Positions 5,594 to 14,970 of a stretch of 54,745 nt of DNA are shown piece by piece (position 1 is the stretch's first letter; every line of letters starts with the position of its first letter). Origin of the DNA: a virus. The notes below the pieces were generated by a model. That model was not told where the DNA came from, ran no database searches, and saw nothing but the letters and a program-made list of their open reading frames with translations. The stretch covers positions 1 through 54,745 of IMG/VR virus record IMGVR_UViG_3300023210_000042. One strand, written 5' to 3'. The translations under genes and the position numbers were made by a program.

Positions 5594-8500
5594 ATGGCTA
5601 AAATTAGTAATACTTTATCATACCCTAATCAGTTACCAATTGAGGGGGGTGATTATTTAATTGGAACAGCTGCAAACTCAACACCGATTGTAAAGCAGAC
5701 AAAAACTTTTACATTAGGAGATATTGCTAATTTTGTTATTGACCAAGCTTTTGATGGCTGTTCTTATAGGCTTCCTATATTTACCGCTAGCTCAGCAGGA
5801 CAGGAATCTTTTAAGCTAGTTAACTCATTATTTTATCAAGATGTAGCGACTAATACTGTAAAGGACCCATGTGAGGTTCCTAGCGGTACAATAGTTTATC
5901 TAGACAATGGAAGCGGTGTTGGTAGTTTAAGTATAGCTCAAGACTTAACAGTAGGAAGAAATACTTTAATTTACGGAACAACTACTCTTGAGAGTTTAAC
6001 AAATGTAAATGGAGGAATATATTTTAATTCTGCAATTTATGATGCAAACGGAGACATTGGAAATAGTGAGCAGGTATTAGTTTCGGACTCATCTGGAAGT
6101 GTCACTTGGCAAAACTTTCAAGGCTCAGGCCTTGAGTTCCAAGGCGCTTGGAATGCTCAATTAGATATACCTAATTTACAGTCGATACCTTTAATACCTG
6201 GTAATACAGGAAAGTATTGGGTTGTGTCTGTTGCAGGAGCAACAGACTTAGGTGGGATTACTGATTGGGAATCACAAGACTGGGCAATTATTTCAGAAGA
6301 TAATGCAGGTAATGTATTTTGGGATAAGATAGATAACAGCCCTGCTATTACAGGTTCAGGCACAATAAACACTTTACCTCTTTGGACAGGTACTCAGATA
6401 TTGGGAGACTCTTTAGTTACTCAAGACGCTGACCCAGCAACCAACCCTTTAGTTACTGTTAATGGAAACATTATAATCGGAAGCAATCAAGCTTCTTTAA
6501 CAGGTATAGAGTCTAACGATAACTTTGAATTATTTCTTGGGGAAAGTACAGCTAGTCAAATTAGCTTAAATGGACAGAACAATAGTTTAGCAGGAGGATA
6601 TTTCTTAGCTAAGTGGAAAGGGGATACAGGTACTTTTAACACATCAACAGGAAGACTTCTTATTCAAGACATGCCAAACGGCATATTTAACTTTGATGCT
6701 AGAGTAGAGAGAGAAATAGCAAATACTTCAGGAACTTACGCTAAATTATTTCAAGTTACTGAGGGATATGGAAACCACAAATTTTCTATAACTCAAGACG
6801 GAGGAGATACCGCTCAAGGAAATAGAGGACCGTCTTTTAATTTAGGTGGAGTGGCCTATGCTAACGGAGCAAATGCCGTTGCTATGGGTACTGCAACAAC
6901 AGCATTTGGAAATGGCTCTTTGGCAGCTAACTTTTTAACATTAGCTTCTGGAGCAGGTGCGTCAGCATTCGGACTTTCAACTGAATCCTCAGCGTTAGCC
7001 TCAGCTGCTTTTGGAAATAAGACATTAGCTTCTGGACCTTACTCAATATCAAGTGGTCAAGATACAATAGCATCAGGGCAATCATCTGTAGCCATTGGCG
7101 AAAAGGGAGAAGCCTCAGGAAATAATACATTTGTATCTGGATTTGGTGGAACAGCAAGCGCAAACAACGCTGTTAAATTTGGATTTGGTGGAACAGCAAG
7201 CGCACCAAACTCCCTGGCTTTAGGATTTGAATCTACAGCAGGAGCAGACGGTTCGGTGGCGTCAGGATTTCAAAATACAATATCTTCAGGAGCAGATTAT
7301 TCATTTGCTTCAGGTAAGACCAATACCATTTCAGGTGTTCATAGCGCAGTATTTGGTAATAATAATAATATTGACGGTTCAAATTCATTAGCTTTCGGTA
7401 ACAACAATGTTGTGACTGCAGATTCTTCAATAGTCGGAGGAGGGGGTAATACTATTTACACAGGAGTAAACTCTGCAATTTTTGGAACTGGCTGCAGAAT
7501 AAATGCTACTACATCATTTGTAGTAGGAAGAAGTAATATAGTAAACGCAGGAGCAGATTATTCTGCTTTGTTTGGCGAAAACAATGTTGCGACAGGAGGA
7601 GAGAGAGCTTTTGCTACAGGAAAAGGCAACCAAGTTCTAGATAAGAATACTTTTGCTACAGGCGTGAATAATGAGGTTTTAGCGGAGAACGCATTTGCCG
7701 CAGGCTCTGGAAATATTTCCACAGCATTTCAATCGGCTGCTTTTGGATTTTCAACTGAAGCTAGAGGAAACAACTCATTTACATTTGGAGAAAACTCCAT
7801 AGCATCTAACGTAAATTCATTTGCAGGAGGAAAAAATACAAACGCAAGTGCAGAAAGAGCTGTAGCACTTGGGAATGGAACTATAAGTTCAGGCCCAAAT
7901 GCATTTTCCATAGGGGTTAGCAATTCCTCTACTGCAGCGAACTCGGTATCATTTGGACAAAGCAATACTGCAAGTGGATTGCAGTCGTTTGCCACAGGGA
8001 ATACCAACACAGTTAGCGGAAATAATGCATCTGCTTTTGGGCAATATCATACTGTTTCAGGAAATCAAGGATTTACTGCAGGAGGGATGAATCAAATTAT
8101 TGGACCAACAGGAATTGCTTTAGGAGCAGGCAATAATATTAATTCTGCCGCAGGAATTGCAATAGGGTCAAGCATTACTGTTAGTAATGCTCAAGGAGTT
8201 GCAATAGGAAAAGATATCATATTAAATGATTCGAGTCCTACATTTGCTTTTGGATGGCAGCTAACTGATTCAACTTCCATACAAGGTCAGGTTGTAATAG
8301 GACAGTACAACGCACTATCTGCTGCTAAAGTAGTAATAGGTGCAGGAAGTGTTGTTACAGGATTAAATGCAATTGAAGCATATACAAGTCACATTGCTCT
8401 TGGAGCTTATGGAAACGGAACTGTTGTACAAGATACTAAAACTTCTTATAATTTAAAAGTTGATTCAACAGGAAAAGTTTTTGAAGATTTAGCAACAAGT

Positions 8501-8806
8501 TTTTATACTTATACAGCTTTGATATCTCAGGCAGGAACTGCCGCTCCTACAGCAAATGTTTTATTCAATACGATTCCATCAGGATTTTTAACGTGGAGTA
8601 GAAACGCAGGCGGAGATTATTCATTAACTTCAACCTCAACTCCGTTCACTTCAGGAAAAACAATTGTTTTTGTAAATGGTGGTAGTGCAGAAAACAACCA
8701 TGATATAGCGTGGGAAAGAATAAGCGATAGCGAAATAAAAATATTAACACATAATAGTGACGGTAAGTTAACCAATGGCTCATTAGAAATTAGAGTTTAT
8801 CAATAA
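5594..8806 (+). CDS. Tail fibre with YadA-like head repeats
   Basis: 1070 residues. The N-terminus (about 1-60) looks like a virion-attachment segment (FTLGDIANFV). A mixed region (about 60-410) follows. Residues about 415-900 consist of tandem repeats of about 14 residues of the form S-x-A-x-G-x-x-x-x-A-x-G, as in the left-handed beta-roll head of YadA and other trimeric autotransporter adhesins. The C-terminal part (about 900-1070) is beta-rich and ends in NGSLEIRVYQ. Trimeric beta-roll fibres are receptor-binding devices, so this is the most likely host-range determinant. A 24-bp exact repeat at the DNA level marks recent repeat duplication. Confidence 0.8.
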   Translation: MAKISNTLSYPNQLPIEGGDYLIGTAANSTPIVKQTKTFTLGDIANFVIDQAFDGCSYRLPIFTASSAGQESFKLVNSLFYQDVATNTVKDPCEVPSGTIVYLDNGSGVGSLSIAQDLTVGRNTLIYGTTTLESLTNVNGGIYFNSAIYDANGDIGNSEQVLVSDSSGSVTWQNFQGSGLEFQGAWNAQLDIPNLQSIPLIPGNTGKYWVVSVAGATDLGGITDWESQDWAIISEDNAGNVFWDKIDNSPAITGSGTINTLPLWTGTQILGDSLVTQDADPATNPLVTVNGNIIIGSNQASLTGIESNDNFELFLGESTASQISLNGQNNSLAGGYFLAKWKGDTGTFNTSTGRLLIQDMPNGIFNFDARVEREIANTSGTYAKLFQVTEGYGNHKFSITQDGGDTAQGNRGPSFNLGGVAYANGANAVAMGTATTAFGNGSLAANFLTLASGAGASAFGLSTESSALASAAFGNKTLASGPYSISSGQDTIASGQSSVAIGEKGEASGNNTFVSGFGGTASANNAVKFGFGGTASAPNSLALGFESTAGADGSVASGFQNTISSGADYSFASGKTNTISGVHSAVFGNNNNIDGSNSLAFGNNNVVTADSSIVGGGGNTIYTGVNSAIFGTGCRINATTSFVVGRSNIVNAGADYSALFGENNVATGGERAFATGKGNQVLDKNTFATGVNNEVLAENAFAAGSGNISTAFQSAAFGFSTEARGNNSFTFGENSIASNVNSFAGGKNTNASAERAVALGNGTISSGPNAFSIGVSNSSTAANSVSFGQSNTASGLQSFATGNTNTVSGNNASAFGQYHTVSGNQGFTAGGMNQIIGPTGIALGAGNNINSAAGIAIGSSITVSNAQGVAIGKDIILNDSSPTFAFGWQLTDSTSIQGQVVIGQYNALSAAKVVIGAGSVVTGLNAIEAYTSHIALGAYGNGTVVQDTKTSYNLKVDSTGKVFEDLATSFYTYTALISQAGTAAPTANVLFNTIPSGFLTWSRNAGGDYSLTSTSTPFTSGKTIVFVNGGSAENNHDIAWERISDSEIKILTHNSDGKLTNGSLEIRVYQ
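7139..7204 (+). repeat. Exact 24-bp direct repeat inside the tail fibre
   Basis: The 24 bases at 7139-7162 (GGATTTGGTGGAACAGCAAG followed by CGCA) recur unchanged at 7181-7204, 42 bp apart, which is one 14-residue YadA-type unit (GFGGTASA). Most neighbouring units have diverged, so this looks like a recent duplication or conversion of a single unit. Confidence 0.85.
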
Positions 8807-8814
8807 AAAATAAT

Positions 8815-9165
8815 ATGGCAGCAACAATAACATGGACAATTTTAACAATGGAGTATGATACATCAACGGCTCCAGGTGAATTAATAGTTACATCTGCGAT
8901 ACAAGCAAATGATGGCATTGGGTATGCTAGAAAAGTATATCAATCTAAATTGTCTGGAGTGGTAGGTGCACCTCCACTTACGCCATACAACCAATTAACA
9001 GAAGCTCAAGTAATAGCTCTTGTGCAGGCTGATTTAGGAGCAACTGTAGTTGCTGATGGAGAAGCTTACGTTACAACTTATTCGGCTATTAAGAAGCAAC
9101 AAATAGAAGATATAGGTACATCAAGTGGACTGCCTTGGCAACCGCCTGTTGACCCAGTAGGGTAA
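8815..9165 (+). CDS. Fibre-associated small protein of unknown function
   Basis: 116 residues. It starts with beta strands (AATITWTILTMEYDTSTAPGELIVTSAIQANDG), followed by a helical part (TEAQVIALVQADLGATVVADGEAYVTTYSAIKKQQIED) and a proline-rich end (GLPWQPPVDPVG). This N-terminal beta / C-terminal helix layout is common in small proteins directly after phage fibre genes. It is probably a virion component or fibre assembly factor; the evidence is mainly position. Confidence 0.5.
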   Translation: MAATITWTILTMEYDTSTAPGELIVTSAIQANDGIGYARKVYQSKLSGVVGAPPLTPYNQLTEAQVIALVQADLGATVVADGEAYVTTYSAIKKQQIEDIGTSSGLPWQPPVDPVG

Positions 9166-9190
9166 ATAATTAATAATAAAATTTAATATA

Positions 9191-9415
9191 ATGGATATAA
9201 GAAAAATATCTGTCGGTCCAGATTATAAATCTGGAGCTATGCATTACTTAGTAGGTCAAGATGTTCTTAACGGAACACACAGGATTCATTTAATTAAATA
9301 TGATTCTGATTTACAGTCCTATAAAATATACATAGAAGAAGATGATGTTGTTATTCTTTGGAAAGAGTTTAGTTCTACTATGCCGGTATCCATTGAATAC
9401 AACATAAACTTTTGA
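9191..9415 (+). CDS. Conserved-looking small phage protein of unknown function
   Basis: 74 residues, beta-rich, with an acidic turn (YIEEDDVVILWKEF). The start MDIRKISVGPDYKSGAMHYLVGQDVL...HRIHLI resembles small proteins next to fibre genes in Bacteroidetes phages as I remember them. No function is known. Its stop overlaps the next gene's TTG start (TTGA at 9412-9415). Confidence 0.55.
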   Translation: MDIRKISVGPDYKSGAMHYLVGQDVLNGTHRIHLIKYDSDLQSYKIYIEEDDVVILWKEFSSTMPVSIEYNINF

Positions 9416-9975
9416 AATCACCAACTGACTTTATAGTAACACCTAGAGAAGATAAAAGATATTCCAACACAAAAAATATTGGTGGGATAGATTTTCTTGT
9501 TAGCTCATCTGAAGAAGATGCCAGGTACTCAAACAGGTATGCTGAAGTAAAAGCACTGCCTATAAACTATTGTGGCCCTATAGAAATAGGAGATACCTTA
9601 TTGGTACACCACAATGTTTTTAAATTCTACAACGACATTAAAGGGAGAAGAAAAAGTGGCAAGAGCTTTTTAAAAGACAACTTATTTTTAGTAGACAATG
9701 AGCAGTTCTTTATGTATAAGAAAAATAATGTTTGGCATGCACATGACAGATATTGCTACATTAAGCCTGTTGAAACAAAAGAATCTATTATATTTAAGAA
9801 TACTAAAGAAGAACCCTTAGTTGGCATAGTTAAGATTCCTAATCAAAACTTAATTAAGCAAGGCGTTAATAAAGGAGACTTAATATCTTTTAAGCCTGAC
9901 AGCGAATATGAGTTTGAGGTTGATGGGGAAAAACTATATAGAATGTTTGACCATCAAATAACAATGATATTATGA
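9412..9975 (+). CDS. Two-domain GroES-like (cpn10-fold) protein, TTG start
   Basis: 187 residues. Two cpn10-like halves can be read. The first contains AEVKALPINYCGPIEIGDTLLVHHNVFKF, with a glycine/aspartate turn as in GroES GD-V-x-Y, and ends NVWHAHDRYCYIKPV. The second contains EEPLVGIVKIPNQ...GVNKGDLISFKPDSEYEFEVDGEKLYRMFDHQITMIL, matching the GDLV-x-F...Y-x-V-x-x-x-x-I end of cpn10. It could be a co-chaperonin for virion protein folding, complementing the short one at 164-421. No ATG is available: the upstream in-frame stop is at 9394-9396 and the first internal Met is far inside, so TTG at 9412, overlapping the previous TGA, is the probable start. The fold assignment is moderate. Confidence 0.5.
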   Translation: MKSPTDFIVTPREDKRYSNTKNIGGIDFLVSSSEEDARYSNRYAEVKALPINYCGPIEIGDTLLVHHNVFKFYNDIKGRRKSGKSFLKDNLFLVDNEQFFMYKKNNVWHAHDRYCYIKPVETKESIIFKNTKEEPLVGIVKIPNQNLIKQGVNKGDLISFKPDSEYEFEVDGEKLYRMFDHQITMIL

Positions 9976-10253
9976 AATCAAACAGAGAAATTAAATTAGA
10001 AATTATTGATGCAGCCAGAAGGGCTGTTCACCAGTTAATTAAAGTTGCCAAAGAAGATATTATCAAGCCAGACCCTCAAGATGATTTGGCTGCAGATAGA
10101 CTTAAGAATGCAGCAGCTACTAAGAAGCTTGCGATATTTGATGCGTTTGAAATACTAAGTAGAATAGAGGCAGAGAAAGAAGCTTTATCTCTAGCAGAAA
10201 GTAATAACAAAGTAGATACAAAACAAGGGTTTGCAGAACGTAGGTCAAAATAA
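9972..10253 (+). CDS. Putative terminase small subunit or TerL partner
   Basis: 93 residues, almost entirely helical and charged (REIKLEIIDAARRAVHQLIKVAKEDIIKPDPQDDLAADRLKNAAATKKLAIFDAFEILSRIEAEKEA), with tail GFAERRSK. It lies directly before the large terminase gene and is coupled by ATGA to the preceding one. Helical proteins of this size and position are often TerS, but there is no recognisable helix-turn-helix, so the call rests on context. Confidence 0.4.
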   Translation: MKSNREIKLEIIDAARRAVHQLIKVAKEDIIKPDPQDDLAADRLKNAAATKKLAIFDAFEILSRIEAEKEALSLAESNNKVDTKQGFAERRSK

Positions 10254-10257
10254 CGAC

Positions 10258-12480
10258 ATGTATAAAGTGGTACAAGATTATGTACCTAAATCCGTACTTA
10301 CCAATAAGAATAATAAAAAAAGCTGGGAGTATGGGTATAACAAGAAATACGACTTTGTTTGTATATCTAGAAGCGGCGAGCTTGGGGATATAATAAACAT
10401 ACAAGGTCTTATTATTGGTTTACCTAAACAACCAAAAAAAACATACTCACGCTCAAATAAAAAAGCTGAGCAATACTGGGAAAGAATAGATATCCCAAAA
10501 CCTCTCACCAAAATTCAATCTATATTTCAATGGAATGAAATGCCTAGTGAGTTTAAAAACAACTGGGTTGATTATATAGAGAATGAATTTGACAATAGAG
10601 AGCTAGGATATTGGTTCATGAATAATGGAGTTCCTACATACATATCAGGAGCTCACTACATGTACTTGCAATGGACATCTATAGATGTTGGTTACCCAGA
10701 TTACAGAGAAGCTAATAGAATATTTTATTTGTATTGGGAGGCATGCAAAGCTGACAATAGAAGTTTTGGAATGACTTATCTAAAAATAAGACGTTCAGGA
10801 TTTTCTTATATGGGCTCTTCAGAAAGTGTCAATACAGGAACTCTAGCAAAAGATTCAAGGGTTGGTATACTATCTAAAACAGGAGCAGACGCTAAGAAAA
10901 TGTTTACTGATAAAGTTGTTCCTATAGCAAACAGATTGCCGTTCTTCTTCAAGCCTATACAAGATGGTATGGATAAACCTAAAACAGAGTTAGCGTTTAG
11001 GATACCTGCTTCTAAAATAACAAAGAAGAACATGTATGATGCTGATAAGGAAGAGCTGTTAGGACTAGACACAACTATAGATTGGAAGAACACAGATGAC
11101 AACTCTTATGATGGTGAGAAGTTATTATTGTTAGTTCATGATGAAAGTGGTAAGTGGATTAAACCTAATAATATTTTAAACAACTGGAGAGTTACAAAAA
11201 CTTGTTTGCGTTTAGGAAGTAAGATTATAGGCAAATGTATGATGGGCTCTACGTCCAATGCATTAAACAAGGGTGGAGATAATTTTAAAAAACTATATGA
11301 GGATTCAGCATTAACTAAACGAAACTCAAATGGTCAAACCAAAAGTGGATTATATTCACTTTTCGTACCTATGGAATGGAACATGGAAGGTTTTATAGAT
11401 AGATATGGGATGCCGGTATTTAGAAAACCTGAGGAAAAAACAATTGGAATTGATGGTGAGGTTATTGAAAACGGAGCTATAGATTACTGGGAGGCAGAGG
11501 TAGATAGTTTAAAAAACGACCCTGATGCTTTGAACGAATTTTATAGACAGTTTCCCAGAACAGAATCACACGCCTTTAGGGATGAAAGTAAACAGTCTTT
11601 ATTTAATCTTACAAAAATATATCAACAGATTGATTATAACGATTCCGTTATAAAAGAACACCACCTAACTAGAGGTTCGTTTTCTTGGAAGGATGGAATA
11701 AAAGACTCTAAGGTTATATGGACACCTAACAATCGTGGAAGATTTTTAGTCTCATGGACACCTAACAAAAATCTACAGAATATGGTTATAAATAGAAATG
11801 GCAAAAAGATGCCAGGGAATGAACACCTTGGTGCTTTTGGCTGTGATAGCTATGACATATCTGGAACAGTAGGAGGTAGAGGTTCTAATGGTGCACTTCA
11901 TGGATTAACTAAGTTTAATATGGATGAAGCTCCCAGCAATGAATTCTTTTTAGAATATGTAGCAAGACCTCAAACAGCTGAGATATTTTTTGAAGAGGTG
12001 TTGATGGCCTGTGTTTTTTACGGAATGCCAATACTTGTTGAGAATAATAAACCTAGGCTTTTGTATCATTTTAAGAATAGAGGATACAGGGCTTTTAGTA
12101 TGAATAGACCTGATAAGATTTTTAATAAACTGTCAAGAACAGAAAAAGAATTGGGAGGTATACCAAACTCTAGTGAGGATATAAAACAGGCGCATGCAGC
12201 TGCAATAGAATCATATATCGAAAAGCATATAGGATTAGATATGGAGGGAACTTTTAGAGACTCTGACCTTATGGGTTCTATGCCTTTTACTAGAACCTTA
12301 GAAGACTGGGCAAAGTTTGATATAGGCAACCGAACAAGGTTTGATGCCTCTATTAGTAGTGGATTAGCCATAATGGCTTGCCAGAAGCATTTATATACAC
12401 CTGAAAAGAAAAGCTCAAAAATTTCCATTAACTTTGCAAGGTATACCAATAAGGGATTAACAAGCGATTTAATTAGATAG
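10258..12480 (+). CDS. terL: Terminase large subunit (DNA packaging ATPase/nuclease)
   Basis: 740 residues from ATG 10258, which lies 4 bp after the previous stop; an upstream in-frame TTG at 10231 is less likely. The ATPase part has the segment MTYLKIRRSGFSYMGSSESV where the adenine/P-loop region is expected (an unusual, weakly canonical Walker A) and the Walker B strand KLLLLVHDESGKW. The nuclease part begins near LGAFGCDSYDISG, whose aspartate fits the first metal ligand of the RNase H-like fold, and continues to FYGMPILVENNK and the C-terminal basic end. It drives genome packaging into procapsids with the portal encoded immediately downstream (no gap). The family call is firm from order and Walker B; the packaging type cannot be told. 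Confidence 0.85.
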   Translation: MYKVVQDYVPKSVLTNKNNKKSWEYGYNKKYDFVCISRSGELGDIINIQGLIIGLPKQPKKTYSRSNKKAEQYWERIDIPKPLTKIQSIFQWNEMPSEFKNNWVDYIENEFDNRELGYWFMNNGVPTYISGAHYMYLQWTSIDVGYPDYREANRIFYLYWEACKADNRSFGMTYLKIRRSGFSYMGSSESVNTGTLAKDSRVGILSKTGADAKKMFTDKVVPIANRLPFFFKPIQDGMDKPKTELAFRIPASKITKKNMYDADKEELLGLDTTIDWKNTDDNSYDGEKLLLLVHDESGKWIKPNNILNNWRVTKTCLRLGSKIIGKCMMGSTSNALNKGGDNFKKLYEDSALTKRNSNGQTKSGLYSLFVPMEWNMEGFIDRYGMPVFRKPEEKTIGIDGEVIENGAIDYWEAEVDSLKNDPDALNEFYRQFPRTESHAFRDESKQSLFNLTKIYQQIDYNDSVIKEHHLTRGSFSWKDGIKDSKVIWTPNNRGRFLVSWTPNKNLQNMVINRNGKKMPGNEHLGAFGCDSYDISGTVGGRGSNGALHGLTKFNMDEAPSNEFFLEYVARPQTAEIFFEEVLMACVFYGMPILVENNKPRLLYHFKNRGYRAFSMNRPDKIFNKLSRTEKELGGIPNSSEDIKQAHAAAIESYIEKHIGLDMEGTFRDSDLMGSMPFTRTLEDWAKFDIGNRTRFDASISSGLAIMACQKHLYTPEKKSSKISINFARYTNKGLTSDLIR

Positions 12481-14916
12481 ATGAAAGAAGTTAAAGTAAA
12501 TATCTCATCTGCAGGCTTCCCTAGTCAATTTGTATCAGATGCCGAAAAAGCCACTGATGAGTTTGGCTTACAGATAGGGCAGGCAATACAGTATGAGTGG
12601 TTTAGAAAAGACGGAAATGGCTGTCGTTACTATAACCAATGGAGGGATTTTCACAGATTACGTTTATATGCAAGAGGAGAACAATCAGTAGGTAAATACA
12701 AAAACGAATTAGCTGTAGACGGAGACTTATCTTATCTTAATTTAGATTGGACTCCTGTACCTATACTGCCTAAGTTTGTAGATATTGTAGTTAACGGAAT
12801 GTCTGACAGGCTTTTTAAAGTAAAGGCTTATGCTCAAGATGCGCTATCCCAAGGTAAAAGAAGTAAGTATCAAGATATGGTTGAAGGCCAGATGGCTGCT
12901 AAAGACATACTCTTAGATATTAAAGACATGACAGGAGCAGACCCATTTACAATGGACCCTGATTCTCTTCCTGAAAATGACGAAGAACTTACACTGTACA
13001 TGCAGCTTAATTATAAGCCAGCTATAGAAATAGCTGAAGAGGAAGCTATTGATACTATGTTTGAAGAAAATCATTATGTAGACGCTCGTAAAAGAATTGA
13101 CTACGACTTAACTGTACTGGGGATAGGCTGTGCAAAGCATGAATTCCTGCCAGGTTCTGGAGTTGAGGTTAAGTATGTTGACCCTGCAAACATAGTATAC
13201 AGCTATACAGAAGACCCACACTTTAAAGATTGTTTTTATTGGGGTGAAATTAAAGTAGTTCCAATTACAGAGCTGCTTAAAATAGACCAGAGTTTAACTA
13301 ACGATGATTTAGATAAAATATCTAAATATAGTCAGAGCTGGTATGATTATTACAACACAGCACAGTATCAACAAAACGATATTTTTTATAGAGACACAGT
13401 AACCTTAATGTATTTTAATTATAAGACCACAAAGAAGATGGTTTATAAAAAAAAGGTTACAGATACTGGAGCTAAAAAAATGATAGAGAAAGATGACCAG
13501 TTCAACCCTCCGCCAGAAATGATGGAGGATGGGAAGTTTGAGAAGGTCTCTAAAACTATTGACGTTTGGTATGATGGAATAATGGTGATGGGTACTGATA
13601 TTCTTTTGAAGTGGGAGCTCGCTAGTAATATGGTTCGCCCTCAGTCTTCTTCACAACATGCGTTGCCAAACTATGTGGCTGTAGCACCAAGAATGTATAA
13701 AGGGGTTATTGAATCGTTAGTAAGAAGAATGATTCCATTCGCTGATTTAATTCAGATTACACACTTAAAACTACAACAAGTCATAGCTAGAGTCGTTCCG
13801 GATGGGGTCTTTATTGATGCAGACGGATTGAACGAAGTTGACTTGGGTACAGGTGCGGCATATAATCCAGAGGATGCGCTAAGATTGTACTTTCAGACAG
13901 GTTCTGTAATAGGTAGAAGCTACACTCAGGATGGAGATTTTAATCAAGCAAGAGTTCCTATACAACAGCTAACCTCAAACAGTGGAGCTAGTAAAACTCA
14001 GATGCTTATTACAAACTATAATCATTATCTTAATATGATTAGAACTGTAACTGGCCTTAATGAAGCTAGGGATGGTTCAACACCTGACCCTAATTCTTTA
14101 GTTGGATTACAAAAGCTTGCTGCATTAAACTCTAACACAGCAACTAGACATATACTTCAAGGGAGTTTATATATTTACAGAACACTAGCAGAGGCTCTAA
14201 CGTATAGAGTAGCGGATATATTAGAATACTCTGATTTTAAGGAAGACTTTATAAATAAAATAGGTAAGTATAACGTAAGTATACTTAACGATATATCTGA
14301 TTTATATATTTATGACTTTGGTATTTTTATTGAAGTTTCTCCTGATGAAGAGGAAAAAGCTCAGCTTGAACAAAATATACAAATGGCATTATCTAAAAGT
14401 GATATAAACTTAGAGGATGCTATTGATATCCGAGAAATAAAAAATATCAAACTAGCCAATCAATTACTAAAGGTTAAGCGTAAACAGAAGCAAGAGCGTG
14501 ATGAAAAGAACGCTATGCTTCAGCAACAGATGCAGGCGGCCACACAGTTGAAGTCTCAACAAATGGCAGCTCAAACAGCAATGCAAAAATCTCAAGCAGA
14601 GATGAATGCTAAGATGCAAATTAAACAAGCGGAGATAGCTTTTGAAATTGAGAAGATGAAGAATGAAGCTCAGCTAAAAAGTCAACTAATGGCTGAAGAG
14701 TTTAATTACAATCAACAGTTAAGGGGTATGGCAGAGCAAGCTTTATCTCAAAGAGAGGTTCAAAGAGAAACAGCTAAGGCAGGGCGTATTAGTCAGCAGA
14801 ACACAGAGCAATCAAAGCTGATTAATCAAAGGAAAAATAACTTACCACCTCAAAGCTTTGAATCTAATGAAGATAGCTTAGATGGGTTTGATTTAGCGGA
14901 GTTCGACCCTAGGTAA
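12481..14916 (+). CDS. Portal protein
   Basis: 811 residues, large for a portal but typical of podovirus-type portals. The order is an N-terminal part with WFRKDGNGCRYYNQWRDFHRLRLYARGEQ, then the clip/stem region (LTVLGIGCAKHEFLPGSGVEVKYVDPANIVYSYTEDP, about 215-250), a crown-side helix (IESLVRRMIPFADLIQITHLKLQQVIARVVPDGVFIDADGL, about 405-445) and TVTGLNEARDGSTPDPNSLVGLQKLAALNS (about 520-550). It has a long Gln/Met-rich coiled C-terminus (about 660-790), as seen in portals with extended barrels. It starts one base after terL ends and precedes scaffold and capsid genes, the standard packaging order. Confidence 0.85.
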   Translation: MKEVKVNISSAGFPSQFVSDAEKATDEFGLQIGQAIQYEWFRKDGNGCRYYNQWRDFHRLRLYARGEQSVGKYKNELAVDGDLSYLNLDWTPVPILPKFVDIVVNGMSDRLFKVKAYAQDALSQGKRSKYQDMVEGQMAAKDILLDIKDMTGADPFTMDPDSLPENDEELTLYMQLNYKPAIEIAEEEAIDTMFEENHYVDARKRIDYDLTVLGIGCAKHEFLPGSGVEVKYVDPANIVYSYTEDPHFKDCFYWGEIKVVPITELLKIDQSLTNDDLDKISKYSQSWYDYYNTAQYQQNDIFYRDTVTLMYFNYKTTKKMVYKKKVTDTGAKKMIEKDDQFNPPPEMMEDGKFEKVSKTIDVWYDGIMVMGTDILLKWELASNMVRPQSSSQHALPNYVAVAPRMYKGVIESLVRRMIPFADLIQITHLKLQQVIARVVPDGVFIDADGLNEVDLGTGAAYNPEDALRLYFQTGSVIGRSYTQDGDFNQARVPIQQLTSNSGASKTQMLITNYNHYLNMIRTVTGLNEARDGSTPDPNSLVGLQKLAALNSNTATRHILQGSLYIYRTLAEALTYRVADILEYSDFKEDFINKIGKYNVSILNDISDLYIYDFGIFIEVSPDEEEKAQLEQNIQMALSKSDINLEDAIDIREIKNIKLANQLLKVKRKQKQERDEKNAMLQQQMQAATQLKSQQMAAQTAMQKSQAEMNAKMQIKQAEIAFEIEKMKNEAQLKSQLMAEEFNYNQQLRGMAEQALSQREVQRETAKAGRISQQNTEQSKLINQRKNNLPPQSFESNEDSLDGFDLAEFDPR

Positions 14917-14945
14917 AGTAAATAAATTATAATTATTTAATGTAC

Positions 14946-14953
14946 TATATTTG
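14946..14953 (+). promoter_or_regulatory. Promoter -7 element TATATTTG before scaffold/capsid genes
   Basis: TATATTTGTA stands 17 bp before the ATG at 14971 in the AT-rich gap after the portal gene. It matches TAnnTTTG; no -33 TTG is seen. A separate promoter here would boost scaffold and capsid expression. Confidence 0.5.
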
Positions 14954-14970
14954 TACTAAAATTTAATCTA

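Noticed and set aside
6850-8200. Short spaced repeats suggestive of a CRISPR array
   Set aside because: They are in-frame 14-residue YadA-type protein repeats with diverged DNA, not identical repeats with unique spacers.
10231-10257. TTG start giving TerL nine extra residues
   Set aside because: It overlaps the preceding gene by 23 bp, while an ATG at 10258 is ideally placed after its stop.
12550-12575. CTGATGAG on the + strand inside the portal gene, as a further hammerhead
   Set aside because: No GAAA core, stem II or closing stem follows; it is ordinary coding sequence.
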